Shown in pieces: positions 17,307-26,636 of a DNA stretch of 64,000 nt. Origin of the DNA: Sulfopaludibacter sp035606355 (lineage in GTDB: Bacteria > Acidobacteriota > Terriglobia > Bryobacterales > Bryobacteraceae). The DNA is taken from positions 90,547 to 154,546 of the forward strand of contig DATNFO010000081.1 in the NCBI GenBank assembly GCA_035606355.1, read 5' to 3'. The number at the start of each line of letters is the position of its first letter. Position 1 is the stretch's first letter. The translations under genes and the position numbers were made by a program. The notes under the pieces were generated by a model. It was not told the DNA's origin. It was given only the letters and a program-made list of their open reading frames with translations, and did not search any database.

Positions 17307-18490
17307 TATGCTCTCGTCAGGAAAATCGGCAGCCCGAGCTTGTTGGCGTACACCGGACGATACCGCTCCGTGTTGTACATCGCGCCGACATCCACGCGCC
17401 GCGGCCCGAGCTTCGGATCGGGAATCCCCACCATGGCGTAGCAGCCGTTGGAGATCGCGGTCATGAGCCCGTGCTTGCCGGCTTCGATGGCGTCGAGGGC
17501 CATGCCGGCGAACGTCGAGGCGATCATGCGATCGACGAAATCCGCCGAGCCGGAGCGCAGATCGTACGTGAGATCGCTGACGATGGTCTCTTCACCGGTG
17601 CGCGCCTTGATTTCGTTGCTGAGGTCCTCCGCGACGCTCATCTTCTTGCGATGGCCGAACGCGTCGGGGTCGCCGTATTCCTTCACGGTGTAGCCTTCCC
17701 ACTCGGCGCCTTCGGAGAGAATCGCCAGCGAGTAGTTGCTCGGGTTGTTCTGCTTGTCGGTGACGAGCAGTTCGATGAGCTTTTCCAGATTTACCTTGTA
17801 TTCGGGAATGCAGCAGCGCACGCTCGTGACGTACGCCGTGTACAGCGCCGTGTAGCCGGCATCGCGGCCGAATACGCGGAACAGGCCGATGCGCTCGTGG
17901 GAGCCGACCGTGGTGCGCTGGCGCTCGATGGCATCCATGGCGCGTGTGATAGCGGTCGAAAAACCGATGCAATATTCGGTGTTGCGGACGTCGTTGTCCA
18001 TCGTCTTAGGCACCGCGATCACTCGCATGCCCTGGCGGTCCAACTCGGCCGCGTAGCTGAGCGTATCGTCGCCGCCGATGGCGATGAGGTAATCCAGCCC
18101 GAGCGTCTCGATGTTCTTGAGGACCGCGGGGGTGACGTCGAAAACTGTGCTGGTGACGCCCTTTTTCGTGCTTTCTTTGGCGGCGAAGTTCTGCCCTTCG
18201 AGAACGGGCGGAACCTTCTTCATCTTTGACGGATTGGTGCGCGAGCTATGCAGGTACGTGCCGCCCGTGCGGTCAATGGTGCGCGTGTTCTCGCGATTCA
18301 ACGGAAGGATGTAGCGGTTGCGGCTGGCCGGATCCTGCAGGTTGACGTGCGTGAGACCTTCCCATCCGCGGCGGATTCCGATCACCTCGCAGCCGATTTC
18401 ATCGGCCCGGTAGACCACCGTTTTGATAACGGAATTGAGGCCCGGAACGTCGCCGCCGCCCGTGAGAATACCGATACGCTTTGCAGCCAT
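17306..18490 (-). CDS. pfkA: 6-phosphofructokinase, PPi-dependent type by motif
   Basis: The product phosphorylates fructose 6-phosphate in glycolysis. The 394-residue protein has 'GILTGGGDVPGLNS' at the N-terminus, 'IGGDDTLSYAAEL' (138-150), 'PKTMDNDV' (161-168) and 'GRDAGYTALYTA'. In this family, Asp instead of Gly after GGD and Lys in the PKT motif mark enzymes that use pyrophosphate and act reversibly; ATP enzymes have GGDGS and PGT. A clean ribosome-binding site (AAGGAG) precedes ATG 18490. It heads an operon with the methyltransferase gene at 16656-17306. PPi use is an inference from motifs. Confidence 0.93.
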   Translation of the reverse strand: MAAKRIGILTGGGDVPGLNSVIKTVVYRADEIGCEVIGIRRGWEGLTHVNLQDPASRNRYILPLNRENTRTIDRTGGTYLHSSRTNPSKMKKVPPVLEGQNFAAKESTKKGVTSTVFDVTPAVLKNIETLGLDYLIAIGGDDTLSYAAELDRQGMRVIAVPKTMDNDVRNTEYCIGFSTAITRAMDAIERQRTTVGSHERIGLFRVFGRDAGYTALYTAYVTSVRCCIPEYKVNLEKLIELLVTDKQNNPSNYSLAILSEGAEWEGYTVKEYGDPDAFGHRKKMSVAEDLSNEIKARTGEETIVSDLTYDLRSGSADFVDRMIASTFAGMALDAIEAGKHGLMTAISNGCYAMVGIPDPKLGPRRVDVGAMYNTERYRPVYANKLGLPIFLTRA

Positions 18491-18583
18491 AAATGCTCCT
18501 TGAGTTGGTTTCAGATTGGAAAATCTTATTATCGCGCAAATTCATTATCGGACGCAGATGAACGCCGATAAGAAGGCGGAGCG

Positions 18584-19087
18584 TTACGGCAAGGTCTCGG
18601 CTAGAATTTTTGCCGTTTGGCCGGCTCGGAAACGATGGAGCTTTTGCCGCATTTCCGGGCGGCTGGTGGCCAGGATTGCAACCGCTAGCAGCGCCGCGTT
18701 GCGCGCTCCGGCGGGTCCAATCGCGAGCGTGCCCACTGGAATACCCGCCGGCATTTGCGCGGTCGAGAGAAGGGAATCCAGGCCCCTGAGAGACGCGCTC
18801 TCCATGGGCACTCCCAAAACCGGAAGAATGGTGTGGGCCGCGCAGACGCCTGCTAAATGGGCCGCTCCTCCCGCCGCCGCGATCACCACTTCCACTCCGC
18901 GCGCTTCGGCTCCGCTCACATACTCCGCGGTCTGCGCGGGAGTGCGGTGGGCCGAAAGCACGCGGCATTCGTGCGGCACATCGAACTTCGTCAACATCTC
19001 ATCGCACTGGCTCATTACGGCCCAGTCCGACTTGCTGCCCATGAGGACAGCTACCAGCGGTTTAACATTCCGCTCGTTTTGTTCCAC
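18584..19087 (-). CDS. purE: 5-(carboxyamino)imidazole ribonucleotide mutase
   Basis: PurE converts N5-CAIR to CAIR in purine synthesis. The 167-residue product shows the class I signature 'VLMGSKSDWAVM', 'VLSAHRTPAQTAEYV', 'AAAGGAAHLAGVCAAHT' and 'LGVPMES'. No purK is adjacent. It follows isocitrate dehydrogenase with a three-base gap, so it probably shares its transcript. The 93-base gap downstream to pfkA holds a short 'ggacgcagatgaacgccgataa' phrase of a type widely dispersed in environmental genomes. Confidence 0.95.
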   Translation of the reverse strand: MEQNERNVKPLVAVLMGSKSDWAVMSQCDEMLTKFDVPHECRVLSAHRTPAQTAEYVSGAEARGVEVVIAAAGGAAHLAGVCAAHTILPVLGVPMESASLRGLDSLLSTAQMPAGIPVGTLAIGPAGARNAALLAVAILATSRPEMRQKLHRFRAGQTAKILAETLP

Positions 19088-19090
19088 GTT

Positions 19091-20536
19091 TTATTGTCCT
19101 TGTGCGAGGGTATATCCCGGGGTTCCATCGAACGTCCGGAGACTTTCAGTCATTGCGATTTCGATACCGGCGTCCGCGATGCGCTTCTGCAACTCGACGC
19201 ACTTCGTCATCGGCACGGTTGCTTCCGAAATGAAGCGGCAGCGGAAACTGTCCGTGCAGAAGGTCTCGGCGCGGCCGGCGGGCCACACTTTGACGCCCCG
19301 GTTATCGATCATCTGCAGTTGTAAGCCGTCGGCTCCGAACTTCTGCATGGCTTCCGCCAGAGCGTTGGCATTGCGCGATGGCCAGTAGACGAAGACGTCG
19401 ATGCCTTTGAGCTCCATCTTCGTATCGCTGGTCTTCGCGTTATAGGCGGCCGGACCGGAGCCGTCCGGACGATGCGCGTACGTCACCGGCTTCAGGCGAT
19501 TCGGTTTCTGGCCGAGGCGCGAAATCACGGCGCAGGCGAATTCCTTGGTGCCCACCTTTTGCGTGCTCACGCCTTCAGTGAAGACATCGTAGGTGTGCAC
19601 GCCGTCTTCGATGGTGCGCAGCCACGCATTGTGCACGCGCTCGGCCGCTTCCGGCTGATTGATGTGCACCAGCATCAGCACGCTGCCGAGGAGCAGTCCA
19701 GACGGGTTGGCGAGGTTCTGACCCGCGCGGCGCGGCGCCGAGCCGTGAATGGCTTCGAACATCGCGCAGCTTTCGCCGATGTTTGCCGAGCCGGCCAGAC
19801 CCACGGACCCGGCAATCTGCGCCGCCACGTCGGAAAGAATGTCGCCGTAGAGGTTCGGCATTACGATTACGTCGAAGGCTTCCGGCGTGTCGGCCATTTT
19901 GGCCGCGCCGATGTCCACGATCCAGGCTTCCTTTTCGATATCGGGGTACTGCGCGCCGATTTCGTCGAAAATTTTGTGGAACAGCCCGTCGGTCATCTTC
20001 ATGATGTTGTCTTTCATGAAGCAGGTGACCTTCTTGCGATTGTGCAGCCGCGCGTATTCAAAGGCGTAGCGGACAATTTTCTCGCTGCCGGGCCGCGAGA
20101 TCAGCTTGATGCAGGACGTGACTTCGGGAGTGAGCTGGTATTCGATGCCCGCGTAGAGATCCTCTTCGTTTTCACGCACAATCACGACGTCCATGTTGGG
20201 GTGCTTCGTATCGATGAACGGGTGATAGGACACGCAGGGGCGCACGTTGGCATACTGCCCGAGCGTCTTGCGCGTGGTCACGTTGAGGCTTTTGAATCCG
20301 CCGCCCTGAGGGGTGGTGATCGGCGCCTTAAGAAACACTTTGGTGCGGAGAAGGCTCTCCCAGGAGGAGGGGTCGATGCCGGCGGTATTGCCGCGCAGGT
20401 AAACCTTCTCTCCAATTTCAATGGTCTCAATCTCGAGAGCCGCGCCGGCCGCGTCCAGGATCTGGAGGGTAGCGTTCATGATCTCCGGGCCGATACCGTC
20501 GCCGTGGGCAACGGTGATAGGGGTTTTCGTGGGCAT
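19091..20536 (-). CDS. icd: Isocitrate dehydrogenase (long form with C-terminal extension)
   Basis: The enzyme oxidises isocitrate to 2-oxoglutarate in the TCA cycle, probably with NADP. The 481-residue product begins 'PTKTPITVAHGDGIGPEIM'. It has the substrate loop 'RENEEDLYAGIEYQ' and the family signature 'NLYGDILSDVAAQIAGSVGL', followed by about 140 extra residues, as in Thermus-type enzymes of about 490 residues. The open frame extends upstream to 20905, but that part is antisense to the cytochrome region; ATG 20536 is the natural start. Cofactor choice cannot be read with certainty. Confidence 0.92.
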   Translation of the reverse strand: MPTKTPITVAHGDGIGPEIMNATLQILDAAGAALEIETIEIGEKVYLRGNTAGIDPSSWESLLRTKVFLKAPITTPQGGGFKSLNVTTRKTLGQYANVRPCVSYHPFIDTKHPNMDVVIVRENEEDLYAGIEYQLTPEVTSCIKLISRPGSEKIVRYAFEYARLHNRKKVTCFMKDNIMKMTDGLFHKIFDEIGAQYPDIEKEAWIVDIGAAKMADTPEAFDVIVMPNLYGDILSDVAAQIAGSVGLAGSANIGESCAMFEAIHGSAPRRAGQNLANPSGLLLGSVLMLVHINQPEAAERVHNAWLRTIEDGVHTYDVFTEGVSTQKVGTKEFACAVISRLGQKPNRLKPVTYAHRPDGSGPAAYNAKTSDTKMELKGIDVFVYWPSRNANALAEAMQKFGADGLQLQMIDNRGVKVWPAGRAETFCTDSFRCRFISEATVPMTKCVELQKRIADAGIEIAMTESLRTFDGTPGYTLAQGQ

Positions 20537-20619
20537 AACGGAATTTCCAAGATATAGGAATGCTCGACACTGCGCAACCCGATTTTGCAGGAGATTGCGA
20601 CAGTGAGTACGCGCAGCGT

Positions 20620-21045
20620 CTACTTCGCCTGCATCTCCTCGATGTAGTTGAGCAGGCTGTGGACGCGCGTTTGCTTCATGGCCAGGTTGGAGCTCATGTT
20701 GCCGATGACTGCGCCCCAAACCGGCATATCGGGGGATCCGTGCGCGGCGACGGGTTCGGCGCCGTCTAGAATGCGCAGCACGCGATCGTCGGGGAATTTG
20801 CCGCTGTTGTTGCTGGAGAGCCTGGTAAGGTCGGCCGGCGGGGTTTTCATGGAGGCCGCGGCGGGTCCGGCGCCTTTTCCATCTGTGCCGTGGCAGGAGG
20901 CGCAATATTGTCGAAACAGAGCGTTACCGGAAACCGCAGCAGTTGCCTTGGGGGCCACGCGCTTCACGGGCGCGGACTGCGGCTGGGCGGAGGCACCGGC
21001 CAACAGGAAAGTAAAGAGACAAAAAGACCCTAAAATTTCCTTCAT
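20620..21045 (-). CDS. Secreted monohaem c-type cytochrome
   Basis: The 141-residue product has a signal peptide (MKEILGSFCLFTFLLAGASA), a haem-binding CASCH motif near residue 48 and a probable axial Met in 'SPDMPVWGAVIG'. It is a small periplasmic electron carrier of the cytochrome c class I type. An upstream ATG at 21063 is possible, but the internal one gives a better signal peptide. It lies 83 bases upstream of isocitrate dehydrogenase on the same strand. The redox partner is unknown. Confidence 0.85.
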   Translation of the reverse strand: MKEILGSFCLFTFLLAGASAQPQSAPVKRVAPKATAAVSGNALFRQYCASCHGTDGKGAGPAAASMKTPPADLTRLSSNNSGKFPDDRVLRILDGAEPVAAHGSPDMPVWGAVIGNMSSNLAMKQTRVHSLLNYIEEMQAK

Positions 21046-21119
21046 GGGTGAATTGTACGGCATTTTGGGCGGCGTTAAAAGGGTTATTTGTCGAAAAATA
21101 CAACGTGGAAGACGGCGGT

Positions 21120-21806
21120 CTATTCGAGCAGCTTTTCCCGTAACGCCCGCGCCACTGCCTCGCTTTTTGAATGTACCTGCAGCTTGCCGTAGATACTTCG
21201 GACGTGGAACGCGATCGTATTGATGGTGACTCCGAGCTCCCCGGCGGCCGATTTGTAGCTGTGCCCCGCCACCAGCAACTTCAGCAGCCGTAGCTCGTGC
21301 GGGGTGAGCTGATACTGCGCCTTGTCGGGCGGCCGGAAGCGGCGGAAAATCTCGACCACCTTGCGCGCGATCTCGGGGGACATGGGTGCGCCCCCCGCAA
21401 CAGCCTCACGGAGAGCGTCCAGCAGCCGGGAGGGCGGGGTGTTCTTCAGCAAATATCCTATCGCGCCGGCGCAGAGGGCTTCAAAGACGCGCTCGTTTTC
21501 CTCGTACACGGTCAGCACGACGAATGCAGTTTCGGGGTAGTACTTGCGGAGCGCGGGGATTCCCTCAATTCCCGACATGCCGGGCAGCCCCAAATCCAGC
21601 AGCGCGACGGCGGGCGCGGGCCGGCATTGCGCCCCGAGCGCTTCTTCCATTGATCCCCACGCGCCCACGCACACGAATTCCTCCGTGGCGTTGATCAACA
21701 TTTCCAGCCCTTCGCGGGTGCGATGCTGATCCTCAACAATAGCGACAGGAATTTTCCCGGCAGGCAACTTAGAGAGAATAGCCGATGCCGCGCGGCGCGT
21801 CACCAC
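21120..21806 (-). CDS. NarL/FixJ-type response regulator
   Basis: The product has a receiver domain ('IPVAIVEDQHRTREGLEML', phospho-acceptor Asp in 'VALLDLGLPGMSG', 'YLLKNTPPSRLLDAL') and a C-terminal LuxR-type helix-turn-helix ('LTPHELRLLKLLVAGHSYKSAA ... VTINTIAFHVRSIYGKL'). It would be phosphorylated by a sensor kinase, but none is adjacent. The exact start is uncertain: GTG 21806 lies 14 bases after the stop of the small zinc-binding gene, while TTG 21767 would also retain the receiver. The longer open frame to 21914 overlaps the upstream gene and is rejected. Confidence 0.85.
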   Translation of the reverse strand: MVTRRAASAILSKLPAGKIPVAIVEDQHRTREGLEMLINATEEFVCVGAWGSMEEALGAQCRPAPAVALLDLGLPGMSGIEGIPALRKYYPETAFVVLTVYEENERVFEALCAGAIGYLLKNTPPSRLLDALREAVAGGAPMSPEIARKVVEIFRRFRPPDKAQYQLTPHELRLLKLLVAGHSYKSAAGELGVTINTIAFHVRSIYGKLQVHSKSEAVARALREKLLE

Positions 21807-21819
21807 CTGTTTAGGTAGC

Positions 21820-22113
21820 CTAATAGGCGAGCGTGCCGGTGCGCGGCTGCTCGTCGGGATTCGGCAGGTACAGCGTTTTGCAGTGCTCGCAGCGGTAAAT
21901 TTCGGCGTCCGCACCGTACTTTTGCTTGACTTCGTCGCCGAAGAAGTACCAGCGCTTCAAGTGGCCGGCGCAGAGCTTGTCTTTTGCGTCCTTTTGACTG
22001 CAGGCGCGCATGCGGGGAGCGCGCCGGAATACTTTGGTGCCGTCGCTCAGCGTGTCGACCAGCTCGGCGGCGGGCATTACCTTGTCCGTCACCGCGTATT
22101 TCGGGTTCGCCAT
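21820..22113 (-). CDS. Small zinc-ribbon-like hypothetical protein
   Basis: The 97-residue product (MANPKYAVTDKVMPA...) contains a C-terminal 'YRCEHCKTLYLPN' and two further cysteines ('RACSQKDAKDKLC'), suggesting a zinc site. The longer open frame to 22647 is antisense to the TIGR03435 gene, so the ATG at 22113 is chosen. A TACAAT-like box (22129-22124, reverse) lies ten bases upstream. The gene precedes the NarL-type regulator by 14 bases, so the two may be cotranscribed. The family is unknown to me. Confidence 0.65.
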   Translation of the reverse strand: MANPKYAVTDKVMPAAELVDTLSDGTKVFRRAPRMRACSQKDAKDKLCAGHLKRWYFFGDEVKQKYGADAEIYRCEHCKTLYLPNPDEQPRTGTLAY

Positions 22114-22155
22114 GAAAGCCTGATTGTAACAGGTGGCCTCGGCGTCCCCGTCAAC

Positions 22156-22161
22156 TATAAT
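22156..22161 (+). promoter_or_regulatory. -10 box TATAAT six bases before GTG start
   Basis: A perfect TATAAT lies at 22156-22161 and the GTG of the TIGR03435 gene is at 22168, so transcription should start at or beside the start codon. No -35 consensus is clear. Confidence 0.6.
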
Positions 22162-22167
22162 GCTAGC

Positions 22168-23025
22168 GTGACCGTTGGCGCTTTCACGGGGATGGCCGTA
22201 TCTGTCGCACTCGGCATCCTTCACGCCCAAACGCGCGACGTAGCCGAACGGCCCAGCTTCGAGGTCGTCTCTGTCAAGCAGGACCATACCGGAATCCTCG
22301 GAGGCGCCGGCGATTGGGTGCCGGGTACGCACGGTCCCTCTAACGGGAAATGGCGATGGACTCGCATCGGTATACAAAGGCTGATTACCGATGCGTACGA
22401 CGTGAAATCGAATCAGGTCGTAGGGATCCCAAAACCGTTTCAGGGTCCGGAAATAGCCTTCAACATCGACGCGAAGTTTCCGGCGGAGACCTCCACGGCC
22501 GAGTTCCGTCTGATGCTCCAATCGCTCCTCGCCGACCGTTTCCACTTTTCCATGCATCGCGAGACACGCGAGCTTCCAGCCATCGCGCTCGAGGTCGCCA
22601 AGGGTGGGCTGAAGCTGAAGCCAGCCTCCGGCGAATGCGTCCAGCATCCCACCAGGAGGCCTCCCGACGAGTACCGCTGCGGCGTCTTCGTGGTTTTGCT
22701 GCTAAGCGGGCCGGAGTCGGCTTGGGAATACACCGGCCGCTCGGTTTCGATGGCCGACATCGCGGCCGGATTCATGCAGAACGAGCCTGTCGTCGATGTT
22801 ACCGGAGTGCAGGGACTGTTCGACATTGACGTGAAGATCCCGTTCCAGATACACCCCGCAAGCGACGACCCCAACGAACGCCTGAACAATGAGCTCGAAT
22901 TCCAGGCGAATTTCAAGTCCAGCTTCGAAAAACAGGCCGGGCTGACGGTCGATTTGGGCAAGCGGAAAAAGCTCCCTGTGCCCGTGATCGCTGTCGATCG
23001 CGTGGAATTCCCGACCGCCAATTAG
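22168..23025 (+). CDS. TIGR03435 family secreted protein
   Basis: The 285-residue product has an N-terminal hydrophobic export segment and then 'PSFEVVSVKQ', 'RWTRIGIQRLITDAYDV', 'FNIDAKFPAETS' and 'LQSLLADRFHFSMHRETRELPAIALEVAKGG'. It also has 'DVTGVQGLFDIDVKI' near the C-terminus. This order defines the TIGR03435 family, which is expanded in Solibacter and often found beside sensor genes; its function is not known. A second start, ATG 22192, would give a shorter signal sequence. It is convergent with the subtilase gene; a degenerate REP-like unit lies between, with TAG stops on both sides. Confidence 0.85.
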   Translation: MTVGAFTGMAVSVALGILHAQTRDVAERPSFEVVSVKQDHTGILGGAGDWVPGTHGPSNGKWRWTRIGIQRLITDAYDVKSNQVVGIPKPFQGPEIAFNIDAKFPAETSTAEFRLMLQSLLADRFHFSMHRETRELPAIALEVAKGGLKLKPASGECVQHPTRRPPDEYRCGVFVVLLLSGPESAWEYTGRSVSMADIAAGFMQNEPVVDVTGVQGLFDIDVKIPFQIHPASDDPNERLNNELEFQANFKSSFEKQAGLTVDLGKRKKLPVPVIAVDRVEFPTAN

Positions 23026-23028
23026 CAG

Positions 23029-23070
23029 ATACCGGCGTCCAGGCCGATACCGGGCTTGCGAAGCGCGCCT
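23029..23070. repeat. Degenerate REP-like unit, copy E
   Basis: The sequence ATACCGGCGTCCAGGCCGATACC and a following GCGAAGCGCGCC resemble the two-hairpin unit but with several mismatches. It fills the gap between two convergent genes, and the TAG stop of the subtilase (23071-23069) is in its edge. Confidence 0.5.
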
Positions 23071-26000
23071 ACTTAACCGGCAGTACGACCGTTTGGCCTC
23101 CGACCGTGGACGGCGACGTGGCTCCGCCGATCGAAATCGTGATCGGCTGGTTGCCTGCGCTGATTCCGGCCGGCACCGTCACATTCACCTGATAGAGTCC
23201 GACGAAGCCGGGAGCGAGTCCCGCGAACTGCACGGTCGCCGGCTGCCCGCCGATGGTCACGACCGGCGTGGTGGTTGTGGTGGCGAGGTGTGCGGCGTCG
23301 CCCGGAGCCGGCTGGCCGCTCGCCGGCTGGTTGTTCACCGGCCCTAGCCCGTTGCAATAGAGCTGGATGGGCTGACCGCGAACCGCCGGGTTGGAGGGGC
23401 CGACGACGGCCGTGTTCACCGCGTCGGCGATGAGCAATCCGCTCGCCGAGTAGCTGAAAAAGCCCGGAGCATAATTCGTCAGCGGGACCGTTACCACGTT
23501 GCCGTAGGTGAACTCGTCTGTCGTGACCTTCACCTGCGCGGACGTTTGGTCCTTCAGCTCATACGGCACGAAGACGTTCACCTGCGTCGGGCTGACGAAC
23601 GAAACGTAGCCCGGCACGCTGAGGCTCTTCGAAGGCACGTCGAAGCTGACGCTGGTGTAATCGAGCGCCATCGGGAGCGCCGGCGTGGAGGCCACATCGT
23701 AATTTAGATTGTTGTAGAACGAGTAGCCGCTGAGGTTGTTGGTGTCCAGCAGATTGGTTCCGGTAATCGTCATGTATGACCCCGGCGTGATCGCCGAAGC
23801 GTCGAAGGTTGCGCCATTGACCACGCTGGACTGCGTAATGGTGGGAACCGCCGTCGGATCGAACGTGAACGCATCGGCCGTGAAGGAAAGAGCACTCGAT
23901 GCGCCTACCACCGATCCGTTGACCGTCACGTCCGTGCCGACTTGCTGCCCCATCTGCACTTCGACGTAAGCGAAACCGAACTGGTCGGTTGGGCAGGTAA
24001 CGGTGGTGCTGGACGCGGCCGGCGCACATGCCGGTTCGCCGAACCCGTAGCTCTGCAGCGTGACCGCTCCGCGCGTAGCCGCCGTGAACTTCACCTGGGC
24101 TCCGGAGATCGGCACTCCGTTGGCGTCGGTGACCTGTATGATGAACGGTCCGCCGTCCTGTCCGGGAGTGTTGCCCGCGAAAGAGGAGATCGGGTTGACG
24201 TTGTAGACCACCTTGCTTCCGGCGAGGAAGAGGTAGGGAATGTGCACCGTCGCGCCGCTGCCGGTCAAATTGATCATGCCGGAGAATTTGCCGCCGTCGG
24301 TGGTCGGCTTAGTTCCGGTGAGGCTGACTGTCAGGGAAGCGGAACCGCCCGCGGGCAGGGTGATGCTGTTCGAGGAAAGCGAAACCGTGGGGCCGCTCGC
24401 CGTCGAGGCGGGCGATGCCGCCACAGCCGCCGACAATGTCACGCTGCTCTTACCCGCATTGGTCAGAGTGATTGTCTTCGACGGCAAAGTGCTGCCGTCA
24501 AACAAGCCGAACGAAACTGTCGCGGGCACTGCCGTAACGGTGGCCGCCGATGCCGCACCCACATCCAGCCGGCCCGCGCCGATGGATTCCGGATCGGTCG
24601 CGAATCCGCCGGTATCGTCAGTAGTCACGTCCTGGCCGGTTGAGTTCACCAGCAGCGATTTGATCTGCGCCGCCGTGTAGCTCGGGTGTGCCTGCTTGAT
24701 CAGCGCGGCCGCGCCCGCGGTAAGCGGAGCCGCGAAGCTGGTGCCGTCCGCCGCCATGTAGCCGGTTGAGCTATAGATGGTCGACCCGTTGAAGTCCGGC
24801 GTGGGGTCCAATGTCTGCGTTGCCATGTAGAGACCGCTGGAAGTGGGGTATTCGGGGTCGGCACCGCCGATCGTCACCAGGTCCGGCTTCAACATCCCGT
24901 CCGGCGTCGGTCCCAGCGAGGAATAGCTGGCGAGCTGATTCACAGAAATCACGGGAACAATCCCGTTGTCGTTGCTGTATGCCGTGATGTCCTGCTCCTG
25001 GCCCGCCATGTCGATGGTGACCACCGCGCCCGGATTGGCGGCGACGTACTTCTGCAGGTTCGTGCCGTCGGCATTCGAAAGCATCACTACCGGCCCGATG
25101 AAGTCACTGCTGATATTGCCGGGAGCGACCGGCGTCGTGGAATCGGCCATATACAGAATTACGCCGATTGCGCCCGCAGTCTGCGCGTTGATCGCCTTCG
25201 TATCGAAGCTGCAGGTACCCCGCTTAATGAGCACGTATTTGTTCAGAAGCGCGCCCTGCGGCAGTGTCCCACAAGCCAGACCGTCATCGCCAAGGGTCGT
25301 GACGTCCACAACAGGAGCCGATTGCGCGCCCTGCAATACGGCGCCGCTCCACGGCTCGATCTGCGTGGAATCGCCCACCGCTATCGCGAGATTCTTGAGG
25401 TTCGCCGGCGCGCCGGCCGCAGCCACGCTCAGCGCGGGGTTTAAGACGTGCGAATTCACCAGCGCGCCGACTGTAATGGCCGAGGGCGCAGTGCCCGGAG
25501 AACCGATCGAGCCGTAGTACGGATATATCGGATACGTGTCGCCGCCGCTGTTCCCGGCCGCGATCACCACAATCACCTTCTGCGCCGCGGCTTCTACAGC
25601 CTGCGCCAGCGGATCGTTCGCAACGTTCGAGAGCGCCAGGCCCGAGATGGAGAAGTTGATGACGTCCATGCCGTCCTGCACGGCATCATTTACAGCTTGA
25701 ATCAGAATGTCGTCGGGCGTGCCGGAATCGTTGATCGCGGGCGAGCCTTCCACTTTGTAATTGCCGAGGTAGGCCTTCGGGGCGACGCCGGAGATTGCGA
25801 CATTGCCGCCGGTGCTGCTGGCCGCCGCGCCCGTCGCCGAAAATCCGGCCGCGCACGAAGCGGTGGCGGTGCCGTGGCCGACGTGGTCGCGCGGGGAATA
25901 ATCGTCCGGCTGCGACTGCGCCGCCGGGTTCTTCGAATCCACCACGGCCGATTGCGCAAGCTGCCGCACGTAGCTGCGCGCCACGATCACTTTATTCGTC

Positions 26001-26632
26001 GTGTAAGCGCAATCCTCGGGGTGGCCCGTCGTGCAGATGGGAAACCCCGCGGGCATTTTCAGCGATGGATCCTGAAAAGTAGGATGGGTCTGGTCGATGC
26101 CCGTGTCGATCATGCCGATTTTCATGCCGGCGCCGGCGTTGCCCTGGCCGCCCAATGCAGTCCACGCAGCGGGCGCGTTTACGTTGGTCACGGCGCGGTT
26201 CAGCGCCATCTTGTACCGCCGCACGGGCTTCACATCCACCACTCCCGGCAGCGCGGCAAGCTCGGCAACGCGGCTCGCCGGCGCGGTCACAAACACCGCA
26301 TTCAACAGCATGGAGACAGAACCCGTAACCGTGATCTGGCGATTCTCCAGCTCGCGCACGAGCGCGGCCTGCTTGTCTTCAATCTGCCGCTGGTAAGCGA
26401 CGGCCGCGACGCTCTTGAGCTGATCGCGCGTGGCGAAACGCGTGGCTACCGGTGGATCCTGAAGAATCAGCGTGTAGCGATTGGGCACAAATTGCGGAAC
26501 TACCTGGGCCTGAACCGGAATGGCGCAAAATGCAGCAATACAAGCGGCCGCGGACGCGGCGAATGAGGTCCATTTGGACATGCGGAACAGACGCGCGGCG
26601 AACGCCGTCCGTTTCCCCAAATTAAAAAACAT
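23069..26632 (-). CDS. Secreted subtilase (S8) with PA insert and C-terminal TIGR03437 domain
   Basis: The 1187-residue product has a signal peptide (best read from the inner Met at 26581) and an inhibitor-I9-like propeptide (about 50-140). The S8 catalytic domain has Asp176 (MIDTGID), His253 (HVGHGTATA), the 'AAGNSGGD' oxyanion region and Ser632 (ADGTSFAAP). A PA-type insert (about 430-550) splits the domain. Ig-like repeats follow, and the C-terminus carries the TIGR03437 type 'SPTQVNVFVPYEL' stretch. It is a large secreted protease. Its start lies four bases after the stop of the sensor kinase gene, so it belongs to the same operon, a plausible stress-regulated protease (inference). Confidence 0.9.
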   Translation of the reverse strand: MFFNLGKRTAFAARLFRMSKWTSFAASAAACIAAFCAIPVQAQVVPQFVPNRYTLILQDPPVATRFATRDQLKSVAAVAYQRQIEDKQAALVRELENRQITVTGSVSMLLNAVFVTAPASRVAELAALPGVVDVKPVRRYKMALNRAVTNVNAPAAWTALGGQGNAGAGMKIGMIDTGIDQTHPTFQDPSLKMPAGFPICTTGHPEDCAYTTNKVIVARSYVRQLAQSAVVDSKNPAAQSQPDDYSPRDHVGHGTATASCAAGFSATGAAASSTGGNVAISGVAPKAYLGNYKVEGSPAINDSGTPDDILIQAVNDAVQDGMDVINFSISGLALSNVANDPLAQAVEAAAQKVIVVIAAGNSGGDTYPIYPYYGSIGSPGTAPSAITVGALVNSHVLNPALSVAAAGAPANLKNLAIAVGDSTQIEPWSGAVLQGAQSAPVVDVTTLGDDGLACGTLPQGALLNKYVLIKRGTCSFDTKAINAQTAGAIGVILYMADSTTPVAPGNISSDFIGPVVMLSNADGTNLQKYVAANPGAVVTIDMAGQEQDITAYSNDNGIVPVISVNQLASYSSLGPTPDGMLKPDLVTIGGADPEYPTSSGLYMATQTLDPTPDFNGSTIYSSTGYMAADGTSFAAPLTAGAAALIKQAHPSYTAAQIKSLLVNSTGQDVTTDDTGGFATDPESIGAGRLDVGAASAATVTAVPATVSFGLFDGSTLPSKTITLTNAGKSSVTLSAAVAASPASTASGPTVSLSSNSITLPAGGSASLTVSLTGTKPTTDGGKFSGMINLTGSGATVHIPYLFLAGSKVVYNVNPISSFAGNTPGQDGGPFIIQVTDANGVPISGAQVKFTAATRGAVTLQSYGFGEPACAPAASSTTVTCPTDQFGFAYVEVQMGQQVGTDVTVNGSVVGASSALSFTADAFTFDPTAVPTITQSSVVNGATFDASAITPGSYMTITGTNLLDTNNLSGYSFYNNLNYDVASTPALPMALDYTSVSFDVPSKSLSVPGYVSFVSPTQVNVFVPYELKDQTSAQVKVTTDEFTYGNVVTVPLTNYAPGFFSYSASGLLIADAVNTAVVGPSNPAVRGQPIQLYCNGLGPVNNQPASGQPAPGDAAHLATTTTTPVVTIGGQPATVQFAGLAPGFVGLYQVNVTVPAGISAGNQPITISIGGATSPSTVGGQTVVLPVK

Positions 26633-26636
26633 TCTC

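Noticed and set aside
22114..22647. Upstream extension of the small zinc-ribbon gene
   Set aside because: It is antisense to the TIGR03435 gene, and the family-like part starts at the Met at 22113.
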